Below, in pieces: positions 28,701 through 40,700 of a stretch of DNA of 64,000 nucleotides (position 1 is the first letter of the stretch; every line of letters begins with the position of its first letter). Origin of the DNA: Stictocephala bisonia (Eukaryota > Arthropoda > Insecta > Hemiptera > Membracidae); NCBI GenBank assembly GCA_035578905.1, contig JAQJVL010000278.1, positions 434,001 to 498,000 on the forward strand, written 5' to 3'. A program made the translations under genes and the position numbers. The notes beneath the pieces were generated by a model, which was not told the origin of the DNA, made no database searches, and saw only the letters and a list, made by a program, of their open reading frames with translations.

Positions 28701-31700
28701 TAATAGAATAAAATTGAAAAGAACACTTGAACAAACTTCCATGATATGTATTAATGATTCAAAAAATAAACTATATACTTCACATCAAGAAAATTAACTG
28801 CAACAGTACCTTTTTTAAGAATAATAAACATGACAACAGAAAACATATGTGAAACAAAACAAAGACATATGAACTTTCATAAGGAAGTCTTTGAGTACTA
28901 AAAATATAATAAATATAAATTAATAGTTATTATATGTAACATATATAACATATATGTAAATAAACCTTATTATTTGTTATATATATCAGCTCAGGAGACT
29001 TTAGCAATGAATAAAGTTGATCATAGTTTAAATTGGGATGGGCATGTAGATAGGTTTTTAAAAAAATTAACTCTGGGGTCTATGCACTTAAAAAAATGTC
29101 ATTCTACTGTGGTGTGGAAACATTAAAGCTTTTGATTTGATTTGAGTAATAATAAATATTTAACAATTCTTCAAGACTACTGTTTGAGTATGCTAATGTT
29201 TTCAGAAAAGAGCCCCTTTTCCTCCTCAGCTATGTTCAGCTGTCACTAGCATTGCGATCAGACTAATTGTTCAGTCAGTATGTATGTACAAACGTAAAAT
29301 TTTACAACTATTTAAGAGTAAAGTACAGTATTATGTACAACAATAAAACTCAATGTCAACGAACAGTCAGTCTACGCATGTTTTAAATAAAAACCCAATT
29401 GAAACATTTCTGAAATGAAAGCTGTTTCACCCAAGGCATTGTTAGATAATAAATTCGGAGAAATCTGGAATCCCCAAAAGTTCCCTATTCTTAGTATTAA
29501 TCCAAGAACTGTGGCTTCATGGCATATATAAAATTTACATGTTTCAACACAAATTTTAAAAATATTTACATTAAATACATGTTCGAAGAAACAAATCTGT
29601 AATGTACCTTAGAACTACTAATTTTTCGTTGAGAAGAGTAAAATAAACATAATTATAGCGTTACTCTAAAATTTCATATTTTACAATATAAATCAGAAGA
29701 CTCAAAGATGACAAAAAAAGTAAAGTATGTCATTTATTGTATACAAGAATTATTGACCCCATCTATATTATGAAATCCTGATTATAAATCTTGAAAGTTT
29801 TATTGTAAAACATATAGCTCCAAATTTATGTTTGGCTTGATTTTAAGTTTCTTTTCAAAAAAGTTTCTATGACAAATTTGTTTGTCAACAATGATTTAAG
29901 ATATCACATTGAAATTTCGGGTGTCTGTTAGTGTTTCTAGTTTAATTTCATATTAAAATATTGATTACAGTAAAAAATAGAAGGCTTATAAAATGTTCTA
30001 CCATTTTGGAATCATAAATCATTTGTTTTAATATTTATCAGATACATAGTTTATGTTTAGTAAAAACCTAACAAGTTTCTGAGTGATATTTCAAAACATA
30101 ATGTAAGATAAAAGAAAAAAATACCAAGCAAAAATGCAGGGATATATATAACTAAGAAAGATTAATCATTAAACTACGTGATAGAACTTGTTCAGTTTAA
30201 ACTATTGAATACATAGGTCTAGTTTCAGTCTTCAGAAAATTAAAAAATGTTTACTTCCCACGAGTTAAACCCACCTTTTGTTGTGGTACTTTTCAAATTT
30301 AGCTTTGGCTTTAGCAGTGCCACTAATTCTTCTCAAATTTCCCTCTTCAAGAATTCGCAGCCTAGCTTCCAGCTTCGCTTTATGTTCAGCTCCAAAATCC
30401 ACATTGGTGTCCTCCCCCAAAGCATCCACTCGACATGCTAGAGACGCCTTAGCTGCCAGCATCCTTGACATCTGTCATTACATAACAAAGAAAGTAATAC
30501 TAAAATATAAAGTGCTGACTTAGAGAATGATAAGATCAATACAAGAGCATATAGGTACATTTTCAGTTTGTTAATTGACACTTACTGTAAAATAAACTTA
30601 ACGATAACATTCAGTTCATTATTTGATCACTTCAGCTCTACTGTTACTGATGCTATGAATTACTGAAGCCAATTTGCTTTACTAAAACCTTGGTCACTCG
30701 CCTCTCCCCAGATGGGACTACAATTGATTTTATATACAAATAGATTTCCGATCCAATGTTAAATTTTGCGTCTCAATTGAGCTGTTGTGTGGTCCATTGT
30801 GGAGCGCTAGTGTATTTTTATGTTTGTGGGTTTTATAACTTATTCACTAAATCACTTCACATTATAAAAAATAACAAAAAATAAGAATACCAAACTGAAA
30901 TACTATAGATTCAAATATAACTGAAATTTATATGGAACGGAACAATACATGCTTGATGAGGAGGCAAAAAATATAATGACATGCAATTAAATAAAAATAA
31001 TAACTAATATTAGTATAGACTAGCATTCAGCAACAATAGCAGTAATGAATATTTTAAACAATTAAGAACAATAATAACAACAATAAATAATAACAGTAAT
31101 AAATATTTTAAACAATTGACAACCATAACGACAATAAATAATAACAGTAATAAATATTTTTAACAATTGACAACCATAACGACAATAAATAATAACAGTA
31201 ATAAATATTTAAAACAATTGACAACCATAACGACAGTAAATAATAACAGTAATAAATATATTTTGAACAGTTAACAATATAGAATTCGTAAAAGAGTAAT
31301 AAACAAAACAAAATTATGTAGAGCGTTGACTTAAACAAGACAGGCAATTAGCTTTAAATATTTTAAAAGAGTCAAAAAATAGATCTACATTACTATTATC
31401 GGAAAGGAGCAAATTATTGTAAGATGTCATGAGGCGGTGAAGGGGGGAAGAAGCATGTGCCGTCGTGCGGCAGTAGGGAACAGAGAACAGAAGTTTATTG
31501 CGACTATGAAATGTAGGTACACGGAAAGAGAGGCCCGCCAAGCTAGTGGTATCGTCCACCCCGCCACGCACCAGTCTATACAGAAACACCAGGCCCATTA
31601 GTGTTCTCCTCGTGTCAAGACTCCGGAACCCAAACAACACCAACAGCTCATCATATGGAACCGTGTACGTGTAAAAATTAAAACATTTGTAAAAAAGAAA

Positions 31701-34700
31701 TCTTAAAAATCGCTTTTGAATTCTTTCAACCGCTTCTCGATATGTTGAATGAATTGGATTCCATATGACAGCCCCACTCTCCAACCTCGACCTAACGAAA
31801 GCATTGTAAAGCATAATGATGGTTAAAGTGTTTTGAAAACTTGCACTTTGTCTAAAAATGAAACCCATCATTTTACTGGCTGAGGCTATGCATAATTCGA
31901 TATGAGGATTAAAAGATAGTGAATCATTTAAGTGTTCGCCAGCCTTACTGATTGTTTAAATCCAGCAATATGATTTCCTTGGTGATCTCTTGTCCTGGAG
32001 TTGCATTAGAAAAAATTTAGTAATAATTAAGAAAGCTTTATGATTCAAAAGGGTGTGGAATAGGAATTCAACCTTGTACCTTAAAAAAGAAGCATTTTAG
32101 CTCCTCTAATGTGCATGCTTTTTAATGCATCACTAAAATCTGATATAACTCTGAAATAGTAAGCCTTTGTAATTCCAATCCACAGATTTTGATTAATTCA
32201 TGTTGCTTCTAATTACAGACCAATATCATTTTAAAAACAATTAGATACTATATATTTACTCAACAAAGGTGTTTGAACGAGTGGATCATACCTTGTTTAT
32301 GAGGAAATGATACTAATATTCAACGACACATCAATACGTTGAATCATAAGTAAGTTACTTCCCCAGTCATCACTTATATCTGTCAGATTCGCTTCACCAT
32401 TTTCCTCTGAGTTCATCTCGTCTTCTAGGGTTCTACAGGGTTGTTCTGGCATCTTATCTTGTTTCCCTCTTTATAAATGATATGCTAAAGACTATGTACA
32501 GTCATGGTTCTTCATACTTTGCAGACTATTTCAAAGTTTTTAACATTATCTCTTAAATAAGGCAACTGATAATCTTGAAAATATAACATTAGGTGCTTAG
32601 AAAACTAAATGGCTAATGTTTTAGGTCAGGTTCATATAATTGTTCAATGTTTACAAAGGTTATCTTTTAATGTAATATTTTTAAATTTATCTTATTTATA
32701 GAAGTCAACTGGAATGAATTGAACTGGTGAATGTAAAATATTCATTATTAGATTTCATATACAGTAGAAACCCTATTTTCTGTCAGGGGTCGGGACCGCG
32801 GCCGTGACGGATTGGAGAATAGACGGATTATAGAGAATTCACTCAATCACACTTATATCGCTGGAAACTTATTATTAGTGCTTATGCAGGTTAAATTTAA
32901 ATGCTGTATAGTACATATTGATTAACAAAATGAGAATGAAAAGGTTAGAAAGACATTTTCAGAATGTATATACTGCAGGTCACAACTACCCTTTTATTAC
33001 AGTAGGTGTAGTTTTAAAACCGTTTAATTTTAATGTAAAACTTAACCGTGTACATTATGTAATAAGCAGAAAAATTATTATCAACATTATTCAAAATAAA
33101 CTGCAGTACAGAGTAAAATATTAAAGCCTAGTTCCCACGGCTTGTGTTTTCGCAACACAGGCCCGATGTCGGTACACGGATAGTGTGTTGCCGCGACTTG
33201 CCAGTAAACATAAGACAGGACCGTTCCAATGGCCCGTGACCTGTGTAGGCATCACGGCTTAATACTTCATCTTCAACAACATGCCTTTGAAGTGCCACCT
33301 CTTTCCCCATGTTGTACGAGACCTGTTCAGGCAGCCCCAGGCGGCCTGTCCGTATGTCAGGTGAGCTGTTCCAACGACCTGTTATATGTTAGACGGCAGG
33401 TGAGGCCTTACGGATGGCAGGCCGTTGGAACTTGGCTTATGTGGGTTAGACGGCTGGAGGGGGAATTGCCGTCTTTTAGACAGATGTCATACGACAACTG
33501 TCATATCGTGGCGTGATAAACCCAGACACTGACGGATAACAGAACCTGGCGGAAAATAGGGTGACGGACAATAGGGTTTTCACTGTAGTGCTAAACTTCT
33601 AATCCTGTAGCTCATTGACATGATTGGATTATCACGAATATATTATATTTTAATTTCTAACAGAAAGGTTTAGGCTTACCTTTCCCTTGTTTTTAGCACT
33701 GGCTTGCCCCACAAGTGCTGTATGAAATATAAGTCCATATTTCGGAGTGTCTTTTTTGGATTTTAAAGCTCTAAACAAAGCTTTTTCAGCACCCAAAATT
33801 TGAACCGTCGATGCTGGATGCTTGGCTAAATTCACCAAAGAACCTAAAACCAATTGGTGAAAGACTAGTCTTTTTACATTCATTCTCCTTAGTCTAATTA
33901 TTTAGATGAGAAATTAATTAAAATTGTGTTGTACATATTTAGTTGTCTATATAGAGTTAAGGGCAGTGGGTGGCTGTCCCAACTGAGTTGTATGTGCAGT
34001 ACAATTTCCCAGGACTGAAAAACACAAAGTCTGACCATGATGGAAGCAGGATCAAAATAAAATATGGAAAATCGAAGAGCTACAGCTTATCTTGGATTTA
34101 TTATGGTAAAGAATGACCGGTGAACTTGCTTTCAGAAACACAGTAGGTTTGTTTTAATAACTAAGAAATTATGGGGCTCACAATGAAATACTACACAAAT
34201 AAAATTTATTCTATTTTATTAAATGCACGGGCACATTTTCGATCAAAAGTATTTTTAGGATTAAACATTTTATTTTAACCATTATCTTTTTCCACGACAT
34301 GTTGTCCACACAAATAGACCCGTTCACCGAGAGTACTTAGTGATGGGCATATACAATCATCAAACGTCTTTTTACAGATCCTTCCGCCATCACAGTGAAT
34401 GTCTTTTTGGCACAATTAAATGATCTAATAATTGTTTAAATACTTTTTAGTCAAAGAATCAAAAACACTCACTTACAAATACATACAAATGACACTTAAA
34501 ATAAACATTGATTAAAAACACATGTACAAAGTTGAAGGCCTTCCAACCCACACATGTGCAACATGGACTTCATAGACAATGCTGTTCCATAAAATTGCTA
34601 GTTTAGTTGTCATTATTATTATTTCAAGAAAATAACTCAGATTAAATTACACATCTGAATTTTCCTAGTAAAGAATAATTCAGTATGATCTAATCATATG

Positions 34701-37700
34701 TTGTTAGTGGTAGAGAATAAGTGAAAGGAAAAGGGTTTCAACGATAAATTACTCATCCAATATATTGTATAAATGTAAATATAAAACAGTCAATAATATA
34801 TGCTTGATTGTTGATTTTCACGTTTAACATCTGTACAAAAAATTTTAATTTCATATGGCTTTCAGTGGGGAGGGATACCCAATCAGGACACAGTTATCTT
34901 CGCCAGCTTAACAAGCCCAGTTTTATTTTCTAGGCTCGTTGAACCAACGGCTAAACATGAATTCCAAACCATTATCAGATCTGTTATAAAATAGTTCTCT
35001 TTAATATATGTAAATTAAATTTTCTGCTCAGCAGAGTAATTTCCTGAAATTTTGAGAGAAGCTACTACAAAATAATAAACTTCATTAATTTAAACGCGCT
35101 AAAATAAATGGAGTAAGCGAACATTTCTCATGTTCACTTAGTTAGGTTCATTATTAGCCATTTAACTTACCACTGCAAATTTAAACATTCACGACTGCTT
35201 TATTTTTATTTTTTTATTTATTCTTAAGACTCTGATCATCAAAGATAAGGGGAAAATATGGATTTTTAATGAGTGTGATAAGTGTAAATGAGCGAATGTA
35301 GTCATTGTTACATACTAAGGCCGACTATTTCTTAGAAAGTGCCATTATTTAATAGCCCAATGACAAATGAACGGCTTTTAGGTGAATGGCTGGTTCAGTA
35401 ATGCTTTGATTTCAATAGTTTTTCACATTTTACCGTTTGGTTTAGACAGAATGAGTTTATGAAAAATGAGCTGTATTGTATCAAATGTTAAAAAAGATGT
35501 TCATGGGAAATTAATCAACATATTTTTAGTTTATCAATCAAAGTGTCATACGTAATCAGGAGTGTAAAAGAAATAAAGCAGTCCCATTTTTTGCAGTAAA
35601 GTCCATTCCATTACACCATCCAATAAAGCTGCAACTCCAGGATGGAAAAATACTTAATTAAATTTTTACTAATTTTTAGTATAGAAATGAATGACTAATG
35701 AACGACCAACACGAACAATAAATAAAACAAAATGAAGCAAATACTATCTTGTCCTGAATTAACCACCATAACCTTTTAAGAAGTATATTAAATCTTCTCC
35801 AAACACCTGCACTATAGCATGTTATAATAATGTAATTTCATTAAAATAAAGGGTTAAAGGTTTAGAAAAATTAAATTAATCTAAGTTTTAAAAAAATTAA
35901 CTCATTTATTGTCTTACCAGCATGAGAAATCAGTCTTGCCCCCACCAGCTCTCCCAACAGCGTAGTAACATTAGGGGCAATAGCTGTCATTCGAGCACAC
36001 AAATAATCATAGAGTTGAGAACGATATGCTGAGATTTCAATAACCTAAAGAAGATAAAAGATTAACTTAAATCTCTTTTAATACAATTTAAACTAAATTG
36101 AATACTTTTGTAAGAAGTAAAACTATTTATTTACATGTTATGTAAGGACCTACTAACAACATTTAATAATAAATACTTGACTAAAGTAATAGAAACAAAT
36201 ACTTCAACAAAATGTTAAAAATATACAAAAATTTTTTTAATCAACAGTCTTTGTTTATGAAATTTGTTAATAATGGAGTATCAGATGAGGAAGACAAAGG
36301 TTGTTGGACATTTGCCATTATTCTGTGTAAAATACCAATCACAACGTTTCGATTTGGTAAAACCCAAATCTTTTTCAAGAGCTAAAAACTAAATTACATC
36401 TAAAAACATGTTATAAAACTACGTCCTTAAACTAATGGCATACAGTTACTTAATCAAACAGTAAAAGCTAAAATTGATTTTTCTATGCTTCAAGTTCAAT
36501 TTCTTTAGCACAGCAATAAGTATTTATACAATATGGTGTTTGATTAATCATGAGATGAAATCATGTCTTTTCCTTACTTGATCACACAGCTGCTGAATGT
36601 TCAATATATCATCTTCAGTTATTTCAGTTCCCATTGAAATTTCGGCAGCTTCCTTTACCTTCTCTTCAACATCTTCAGGTAATATGTCTGACAAATCAGA
36701 ATCAGCTGTATTCTCCCTTGTGCCTAAACATTAGGAAAATTAAAAATAGCAACTGAATAATACTTGCATTATAACCTTAAAAACATGACCCAACTAGCCT
36801 TATTTGATGTTTTACATTATTAACCCTTCCCAAGCTGTATGCTATTTGTTACGTTCGTGTAATTTACGGGGGTTCCAGGTAAAACCTTTCTTTTTTTAGT
36901 AGCCTATATTGGGATGCAAAGTCTAATAATTTATGTAAAAGTGTGTTACATGATTTATCTACAAAAAATACATTTTTATAAATAAGATAATAAAATTTTA
37001 AGCAATTATAGTTACGCATAAACATAATTATCGATAGTAAGATGAATGATACAGCGGATTTATGAGGGGTATCAATTATTCTTATTGTAATTACGTGGTA
37101 GAGAGGACTAAATAGTCCCAACTCCGCCATATAAATTTATTTCAATCATAGTGAATCATCTCAACACTTACAGCACAACAGTTCTCAGGTATAATATCAA
37201 ATGGTAAAATAAGAACATTACCTAAAATTTTGACAGTTTTGACAAATGCCAAATTGTCGGTGATAATTTTGCCGAGTTCTGGAAAGTGCCAGCCGTACCA
37301 TTCTCTGCATCGCATAATGTAATTGTTGAGTTCCTTATCCAGTTCATCTAGCAAACAAATGGCCTGCACAATCATTGTGTCCACTTTATCTGGGCTGAAC
37401 TTAAGTTTGTATCGAGATAGACTGGAACAATATGTAAATATCATAAAGAGAAGTTTTAATATTGAAACAGACTACCTAATAATTAACATACAAACTCTTC
37501 ATGAATGTGGGATAGTAACAGTTTATTTAATGGCTGCAATATAAAAAATAAACATTTTCTATTAAACTACTACGGTATTACTTTAACACGTTCACTGCTG
37601 AGTAAATATTATATCTTTTGACATATTCTAGAACCATAAGTGTCATTTCGAAAAACTATCTAATAAATAATAAAAATCTTAAAATATTAATACACATCAA

Positions 37701-40700
37701 AAATCACATAACCTCTAAATAGAATTTTATAGAACGCAAAACAATCATATTTAACTTGATTCTTGAATAAACCATTAATTAGCGGTGATTAACTGTCTTA
37801 GTCCATGACACACAAGTGCGTTTCCAGCAGTGAACGTGTTAAGAACCAATTATTACAATTAAGTTTATCTTAAAATCTAGAAGACACTAAGCAAACATAC
37901 AATCTTCCTTCCAAACAATGAATAAGTTTGATGCTTTCTGAGATTTAACTAAAAGTTTCAAAGCTGAACAAAAATATTACATAGAATATTATTTTGCATA
38001 AAACATGATGTTTATTGTTTGGTCTTCACAAGCAGCAGCTAGTCAAATGATAAATGAAAAATTGCTTATTTATCTCACAGATACACAATCACAATGAATT
38101 ACATCCCATAGTCATGGAGAAGTATCCACATGGGCTGATGCTGGTGTATGTTGGCTGAGTCCATTCACAAACACAAATAAATATAACTTGTGTTAAATTA
38201 CATTTATAGATATCTTAATTAAAGAACTACAATTAAAGTAATTTTTTCACATTTATTTTGCTATAAACGCTGTTGACTCTCTCATTATGTGGTAGACTAA
38301 AAATTAGTAAGTTTTTATATAATTGTTTAAGAATTAACCAAATAAAACATTTTATTAGTGTAGGCTGTTGTGTTTTTTTTTTCTGAGCAGGCAGGCAAGA
38401 ACATATAAATAAATAAAAAGTAACATGTATATGTTACTGAATTTCCTGAGAAGCAAATAGTAATTAGACACTCTCTACAGTGAAAATAAAATAAAAATGA
38501 CAGCTAAAGAGATCTAATTGCAGTTACCTGTGAGCAAGACCCAGAGACATGGCTGTCAATTCTTTTTTTGTAAGACCTGATAAAAGGCTTTCTGTCTGAG
38601 AACGAATACATCTTATTAATTCAAGTACAGCTGTATTTGACACACATTGTACATTCAATTTTTCTTTTATAGCATTCCCTAATTTGGCATCTGCCACAAG
38701 CAATTTTTCTTGGACTTCCTTTGATATTAACTTTTTTAGAACCTGAAAAATAAAAATTACATTTTCTACAAATCATTGAAAATAATAAAACTTATACACA
38801 CACAATCTGATTCTAGAGAGAAAAACTAAAATTTTATCTAATCTTATCAAGCCATACAATGTTTTACAAAAGTTGTGTCTGAAAACTATACACTTGTATA
38901 AAAACGTTTTGCAAAAAGACCTTAATTTGTGTGTCATCATTTTTTAAAGCCAGCAGGATTTCTCAATTGAACTTTATCTGACTACTGGTTGGTAAATTAA
39001 GTATTTCCTTTTTACTTTTAGCCAGCAAGAGTTTATCCACATAGGAAGTCAGATCCATATAGAAAAAATAAAATACTAGAAATAATGTCTTCCCACAAAC
39101 AACTTGCTGGTATATTGCTGGTATAAGGACCTTGCAGAAAGTGAATGCTTGCTAAGTGTACATATGCAACACACAACACATCATTGTAGGAAATAGAAAT
39201 CCTTTCCCACTTCAATAGTGGCACAACATTCAGTGGCCATAGAACAAACTACCGCTCACTGGCTGACTGTGTTTCTTGCTGGATTTCCACCATGTCTAAG
39301 GGCAGTTGTCAGAAACTGCTTAGACAGCCTCTCCTCGAATTCCTCATACGCTTCACCCCACAACGGACTTTCCTATATGTTACACTTACTTTTTTTTTAA
39401 TTTATGAGAACGTATATGTTTTTGTTTACATTTGGTTAAAATGTGATATGATAAATGTTGTAGCTTGATATACCACAATAGAATTGCAATTTCAAATTTA
39501 ATATTTTTTATTATTATTATCAGCTCCACCCAGTTCTGGGAACCGAGCCTTAGGTATTGGACGGGTCGCAGGTGGCGGATAGCGAACGATCCATCAGATA
39601 TGGTGGACAGCTGCGAATAAGGGACAACCCGAATAAGCAGTCCCGGACCGAGGCGGCAGCACCTAGAGGGCGTGGGGGGGTGATCCGTGGCGGGATCACA
39701 CTCAACTAAGTCCACAAGAGCCCAATGATAGTGCTGTGTCATGGCGAGGAAGTGCCGCCATCAAATAAGCACTGCCCGTACTGCCTTGTACGATAGGGTT
39801 TGGGTACTCAAAGACTAGGAGAAGGTAACTCTGATATAAAACCGAGGTTAAGTTAGGATCTCAGAGCTGTAGTGGAAGCAGCTAACCTAGGAGAAGGCGA
39901 CTCCAATAGCAAACCCCTGGTCCTCCAGGTTGGGGGTTGGGCGCTGGGCTGACAACCCGCTCTGTGAAACACAATTGTTACGCATCACCAACAAAAAGCC
40001 TCGGAAAATGAACAGAATAAAAGGATAATGACTCGGAAATGCCCAAAAATGTTACGATTTGGTACATGGAACGTAAGAAGCCTAGCAATACCTGGAGCTA
40101 GTGACATTCTGGCACAGGAGTTAGAAAGATACGACATGGATGTTGTAGCTTTACAAGAAACAAGGTGGCCTTTGGTAGGAAGGATTAACACTAAGAAATA
40201 TCTTATTTACTATAGTGGCTGTGAGGATAATAGATATTATGGGGGAGTAGGTTTTGCTGTAAATAAGAGAATTGCAGAATCTGTGATACATTTTGAAGCC
40301 AAAGACAATAGAGTGTGCAATATTAGATTAAGAGGAAAGTTTAAAAATATATCTCTAGTCAGCTTTTATGCACCCACAGAAGAAGCAGAAGAGGATGAAA
40401 AAGACCATTTTTATGAACTTCTAGAAGAACAGGTGGAAAAGTTACCAAGTTATGATATGAAAATTGTTTTAGGAGATGCAAATGCTAAAGTAGGTAGGGA
40501 AGACATTTGGAAACCAGCCATAGGAAAGGAGAGTTTACACCAGGACACAAATGACAACGGGACTCGACTTGCAAACTTTGCCCTAGCAAACAACTTCAAA
40601 ATATCCAGCACAATGTTCCCAAGAAAAGATATCCATAAATACACATGGACATCTCCAAACGGCGATACAAGAAACCAAATAGACCATGCTTTAGTAGATC

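Larger units (their letters stand above)
24280..28941 (-). mobile_element. Ty1/copia LTR retrotransposon, full length and recent
   Basis: Two 271-bp LTRs, 24280-24550 and 28671-28941, begin TG and end CA and look identical base for base. On the minus strand the order is 5' LTR, primer-binding site (28657-28670), gag-pol, polypurine tract (24551-24560), 3' LTR. The gene order is protease, integrase, reverse transcriptase, RNase H, as in copia. The 5-bp flanks differ (AAAGG versus TATAT), so no normal target-site duplication is seen. It lies in NOP58 intron 9 in the same orientation as the gene. Confidence 0.95.
19185..29147 (+). mobile_element. Jockey/CR1-type non-LTR retrotransposon, split by later insertions
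   Basis: Three plus-strand blocks belong to one element. At 19350-20299 is an endonuclease part with [13 protein letters not shown] and GGDINIDV. At 23016-24060 is reverse transcriptase: [41 protein letters not shown] and LYLYADDSN. At 29016-29147 the frame resumes with [17 protein letters not shown]. The tail is (TTTGAT)n at 29131-29146. The 12-bp word AATAATAAATAT flanks both ends (19173-19184 and 29148-29159) as a probable target-site duplication. Without its insertions the copy is only about 2.3 kb, 5'-truncated, with several frameshifts and stops. Confidence 0.82.

Noticed and set aside
31021..31300. CRISPR array, from regularly spaced repeats
   Set aside because: The units are contiguous tandem repeats without unique spacers, in a eukaryotic retrotransposon tail.
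31108..31347. Repetitive tyrosine-rich minus-strand open frame
   Set aside because: It is only the translation of the 51-bp tandem repeat.
36820..36900. Another TTAA MITE starting TTAACCCTTCCC
   Set aside because: No inverted partner end with TTAA was found nearby.
33844..38527. Intronic box C/D snoRNAs inside NOP58
   Set aside because: Isolated TGATGA words on the gene strand (for example near 34357 and 35233) lack a CTGA box and terminal stem at a suitable distance. A dedicated snoRNA scan would be needed to be sure.
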